The notes under the pieces were generated by a model that saw only the letters and a program-made list of their open reading frames with translations, was not told where the DNA came from and did not search any database. The position numbers were made by a program, and so were the translations under genes. From contig CALMYW010000394.1 of assembly GCA_937873665.1 (NCBI GenBank), positions 620,001 through 684,000 on the forward strand: a stretch of DNA of 64,000 nucleotides, in the 5' to 3' direction. Shown piece after piece: positions 61,634-64,000 of the stretch (position 1 is the first letter of the stretch; the number at the start of each line of letters is the position of its first letter). The stretch comes from an uncultured Sphingorhabdus sp. (GTDB lineage: Bacteria; Pseudomonadota; Alphaproteobacteria; Sphingomonadales; Sphingomonadaceae).

Positions 61634-63139
61634 ATGGCCGAACCCATCCGCCTTGCCGCCGTCAATGATGGCGAAGAACAGCGCCTGCCGCGCAATGTCG
61701 AGGCAGAGGCGGCCTTTCTTGGCGCGTTGATGATCGACAACCGCATCATCGAGGATGTCTCGATCAAGCTGCGGCCCGAGCATTTCTTCGAACCGCTGCA
61801 CGGGCGTATTTTCGACCAGATATTGCGCCTCATCGACCGCAACATGCTGGTGACGCCGGTGACGCTGAAACCGCTGTTCGAAAGCGACCCGACGATGCAG
61901 GAGCTGGGTGGCCCCGGCTATCTCGTCAAATTGACGGCTGATGGCGCAGGCCTGATCGGCGCGCGCGATTTCGCGCAGCAGATTTACGACCTCGCCTTGC
62001 TGCGTGAACTGGTCAGCGTCGGTCGCGGGCTGGTTGAAGGTGCGCTTGACACCAGCGAAGCCGTCGATCCCAAGCTGCAGATCGAGCAAGCCGAGGCGCA
62101 GCTTTATAAGGTCGCCGAAGGCGAAGGTGAGACGGGGAGCATGAAGAGCTTCCTCGCCGCATCGACCGAAGCGATCAAGAATGTCGAAAAGGCGCTGAAC
62201 AGCGGCGGACATCTGTCAGGTGTCACCACCGGGCTCGACAGCATCAACGCCAAATGCGGCGGCCTGCACAATTCGGACCTTATCATCCTTGCCGGACGCC
62301 CGGGCATGGGGAAAACCTCGCTTGCCACCAATATCGCCTTCAACGCCGCACAACGCTGGTTGCGCGACCGTGAGGACGGAATCGACGAAGCCAAGAGTGT
62401 TGGTGCCAAGACGGCCTTTTTCAGCCTCGAAATGTCCGCTGACCAGCTGGCAACACGTATCCTTGCCGAACAGTCGGGCATCAGTTCCGAAGCGCTGCGC
62501 ATGGGCAAGATCAGCCGTGACGATTTCCGCGAACTTTCCCGCGCCAGCCGCGAATTGCAGGAATTGCCGCTCTATATCGACGATACCCCCGCGCTGACTA
62601 TCGCTGGCCTGCGCACCCGCGCGCGACGCCTTCAACGCAAGCATGGCATCGGCCTGATCGTGATCGACTATCTGCAGTTGCTGCAGGGCTCGTCGCGCAG
62701 CAGCGACAACCGCGTCAACGAAATCTCCGAAATTTCGCGCGGGTTGAAGACGCTGGCGAAGGAATTGCAGGTTCCTGTCATCGCGCTGTCGCAGCTAAGC
62801 CGTGCAGTCGAACAGCGCGAAGACAAGCGCCCGCAACTGTCGGATCTGCGTGAATCGGGCTCAATCGAGCAGGACGCCGACATGGTCTGGTTCGTATTCC
62901 GCGAGGACTATTATGTCGCCGCGCGCGAGCCCAAGCATGGCAGCGACGACGATGTGAAGGCTACCGAGGAATATGAAAAGTGGCGGCAGGAAATGGAACG
63001 CGTCTTCGGCACCGCCGAACTGATCGTCGCCAAACAGCGTCACGGCTCGACCGGCAAAGTACGCATGAAGTTCGAGGCGAAGATCACGCGGTTCAGTGAC
63101 CTAGCCGACGACAGCTATGCTGATCAGGGGTATGAATGA
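61634..63139 (+). CDS. dnaB: Replicative DNA helicase DnaB
   Basis: Hexameric 5'-3' helicase of the replisome (501 aa). The N-terminal domain (about residues 15-120, RLPRNVEAEAAFLGALMIDN) is joined by a linker to the RecA-like domain, with Walker A GRPGMGKTS at residues 221-229, the Walker B region LIVIDYLQLLQG, the arginine-finger region and the C-terminal SGSIEQDADMVWFVFRED and KQRHGSTGKV. ATG 61634 is preferred; the frame is open 68 codons further up, through the repeat. The stop overlaps the ATG of the DUF3224 gene. No intein is present. Confidence 0.96.
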   Translation: MAEPIRLAAVNDGEEQRLPRNVEAEAAFLGALMIDNRIIEDVSIKLRPEHFFEPLHGRIFDQILRLIDRNMLVTPVTLKPLFESDPTMQELGGPGYLVKLTADGAGLIGARDFAQQIYDLALLRELVSVGRGLVEGALDTSEAVDPKLQIEQAEAQLYKVAEGEGETGSMKSFLAASTEAIKNVEKALNSGGHLSGVTTGLDSINAKCGGLHNSDLIILAGRPGMGKTSLATNIAFNAAQRWLRDREDGIDEAKSVGAKTAFFSLEMSADQLATRILAEQSGISSEALRMGKISRDDFRELSRASRELQELPLYIDDTPALTIAGLRTRARRLQRKHGIGLIVIDYLQLLQGSSRSSDNRVNEISEISRGLKTLAKELQVPVIALSQLSRAVEQREDKRPQLSDLRESGSIEQDADMVWFVFREDYYVAAREPKHGSDDDVKATEEYEKWRQEMERVFGTAELIVAKQRHGSTGKVRMKFEAKITRFSDLADDSYADQGYE

Positions 63140-63594
63140 AGGCGCTGTTCGCAGCCGTTGGCCTGATGCTGGCTACTGCCGCCCCGGCAGAATCGATCAA
63201 GGAGCCATTTATGTTTCATGCAGCCGGCGAATTTGATGTCGCTCTGAAACCCGTTTCGGCGGCAGACGAAGCCTTGATGCGGATGTCCATCGACAAGCAG
63301 TTTCGTGGAGACCTCGAAGCAACCAGTGTTGGCCAGATGATGGCGGGCGGCAATGAGGCCAATGGCGCGCGCGTCTATGTTGCGCTCGAAACCGTCACCG
63401 GCAAACTAAAGGGGCGCAGCGGCAGCTTCATCCTCGCGCATCGCGGGACCATGTCCGCCAGCGGGCAGGCCTTGTCGGTGATAATCGTTCCCGACAGCGG
63501 GACCGACGAGTTGAAAGGCATCGCCGGAAATCTCGATATCGAAATCCGCGACGGCAAGCATTTCTATTCGATGGATTATACGCTGCCCGAGTAG
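63136..63594 (+). CDS. DUF3224 domain protein with signal peptide
   Basis: Small exported protein (152 aa) with a signal peptide ending AAPAES and a DUF3224 domain: GEFDVALKPVSA, then GRSGSFILAHRGTMS, and SGTDELKGIAGNLDIEI, a beta-barrel related to allene oxide cyclase. Function unknown. The start ATG overlaps the dnaB stop codon by 4 bases (ATGA), so co-translation with the replicative helicase is likely, which is hard to explain by function. It ends close to the repeat 63617-63761. Confidence 0.82.
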   Translation: MKALFAAVGLMLATAAPAESIKEPFMFHAAGEFDVALKPVSAADEALMRMSIDKQFRGDLEATSVGQMMAGGNEANGARVYVALETVTGKLKGRSGSFILAHRGTMSASGQALSVIIVPDSGTDELKGIAGNLDIEIRDGKHFYSMDYTLPE

Positions 63595-63616
63595 GGATGC
63601 GGTCTTATCGACACAA

Positions 63617-63761
63617 CCTCCCCATCGACTTGCGATGGGGAGGGGGACCGCCCGAAGGGTGGTGGAGGGGAAGCGGACGCAGTCCGCCCTATTAATTCAG
63701 CAATTCCCCTCCGTCAGTTGCTGCGCAACTGCCACCTCACCATCGCAAGTCGATGGGGAGG
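63617..63761. repeat. Paired hairpin repeat, family 5, between DUF3224 and ubiG
   Basis: The arms at 63617-63638 and 63740-63761 are a perfect 22-base inverted repeat (CCTCCCCATCGACTTGC...). Between them lie further inverted segments: GGTGGAGGGGAA against TTCCCCTCC, and CAGTTG-CTG-CGCAACTG. The whole unit lies between convergent genes and could form a long, branched structure in the 3' untranslated region of either transcript. Confidence 0.8.
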
Positions 63762-63762
63762 A

Positions 63763-64000
63763 TTAAGCCAATCTCGCCGCCAAAATATAGTTGAGCGCTT
63801 TGTTTGAACTAAGGTGCAAGCCGGACAGCGGTGAAAAGGCAATGCCCTCTATTGCAATGACCTGTAGCCCCGCATCTGCCAGCAAGGCCGTGACCTCATC
63901 GGGTGTCAGGAACTTGACCCAGTCATGCGTTCCGCGCGGCACCTGGCCGAGCCGCTCGGCGGCCTCGACGAGGAACAGCTTTGAGGCAGCAGTCCGGTTG
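63763..64000 (-). CDS. ubiG: UbiG-type ubiquinone biosynthesis O-methyltransferase (partial, 3' end)
   Basis: Only the C-terminal 79 codons lie in the window; the gene continues beyond the right edge. The reading frame opens NRTAASKLFLVEAAERLGQVPRGTHDWVKFLTPDEV, where NRT, PRGTHDWxKF and TPDE are conserved near the C-terminus of UbiG, the SAM-dependent enzyme that makes two O-methylations in ubiquinone synthesis. The stop codon TAA is at 63763-63765, 1 base from the repeat arm. Confidence 0.85.
   Translation of the reverse strand, partial: NRTAASKLFLVEAAERLGQVPRGTHDWVKFLTPDEVTALLADAGLQVIAIEGIAFSPLSGLHLSSNKALNYILAARLA

Overview
The window reads as an ordinary, gene-dense chromosomal segment of an alphaproteobacterium, most likely a member of the Sphingomonadales (Sphingorhabdus/Sphingopyxis-like). 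The evidence is moderately high GC with strong codon bias, three large TonB-dependent receptors, a CtrA master regulator with a CtrA box and clustered GANTC (CcrM) sites, a CpdR-type receiver protein, UPF0262, SapC, DUF4402/DUF4403/DUF808 proteins, and palindromic intergenic repeats with GTAG-type ends. I see no rRNA, insertion sequence, phage, integrase or CRISPR array. There is one tRNA gene, tRNA-Val(GAC).

Layout. 1-5.3 kb: the start of an isoquinoline-1-oxidoreductase-type molybdenum subunit (runs off the left edge) overlapping an Mrp/ApbC Fe-S carrier, divergent from hflK-hflC. 5.4-11.8 kb: DegP-type periplasmic protease, M20 amidohydrolase, a DUF808 membrane protein, and convergent nadB with an orphan ABC ATPase. 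11.8-18 kb: tandem DUF4402 secreted proteins, a small zinc-finger protein, tldD-DUF924, a secreted protein of unknown function, a PNPOx-like protein and an EEP-family phosphodiesterase. 18-20 kb: a nitrogen-regulated glnK-amtB operon with a clear sigma-54 promoter. 20-27 kb: TonB receptor 1, dnaN, a histidine phosphatase, an IalB-like protein, rlmN and a thioesterase. 27-36.7 kb: AraC regulator, DUF4403 lipoprotein, tRNA-Val, cpdR, N-formylglutamate amidohydrolase, an FAD oxidase-SapC-cytochrome b561 operon and a DEAD-box helicase.

36.7-45.3 kb: TonB receptor 2, YtcJ-type amidohydrolase, GlxR-type reductase, threonine ammonia-lyase, Bpt leucyl-transferase and a glycine-zipper envelope protein whose promoter carries a CtrA box. 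45.4-49.5 kb: a LysR regulator divergent from a pirin-wrbA-dioxygenase-arfB-fRMsr operon, which looks like an electrophile/oxidative-damage response unit. 49.5-57.8 kb: TonB receptor 3 translationally overlapped by an S66 LD-carboxypeptidase, ctrA, a metallophosphatase, a saccharopine-dehydrogenase-like protein and a gene broken by one in-frame amber codon. 57.8-64 kb: acyl-CoA dehydrogenase, dcd, cdd, a GH25-like protein lacking the usual catalytic Glu, UPF0262, dnaB, DUF3224 and the 3' end of ubiG.

The points most worth a second look are the ctrA control region, the CtrA box upstream of the glycine-zipper gene, five distinct paired palindromic repeat families (three with compensatory changes in their stems), the amber-interrupted gene, the apparently leaderless second DUF4402 gene, the TonB receptor-S66 peptidase overlap, and three convergent gene pairs that each share the same TTAG tetranucleotide for both stop codons. 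I found no obviously novel defence or biosynthetic system.
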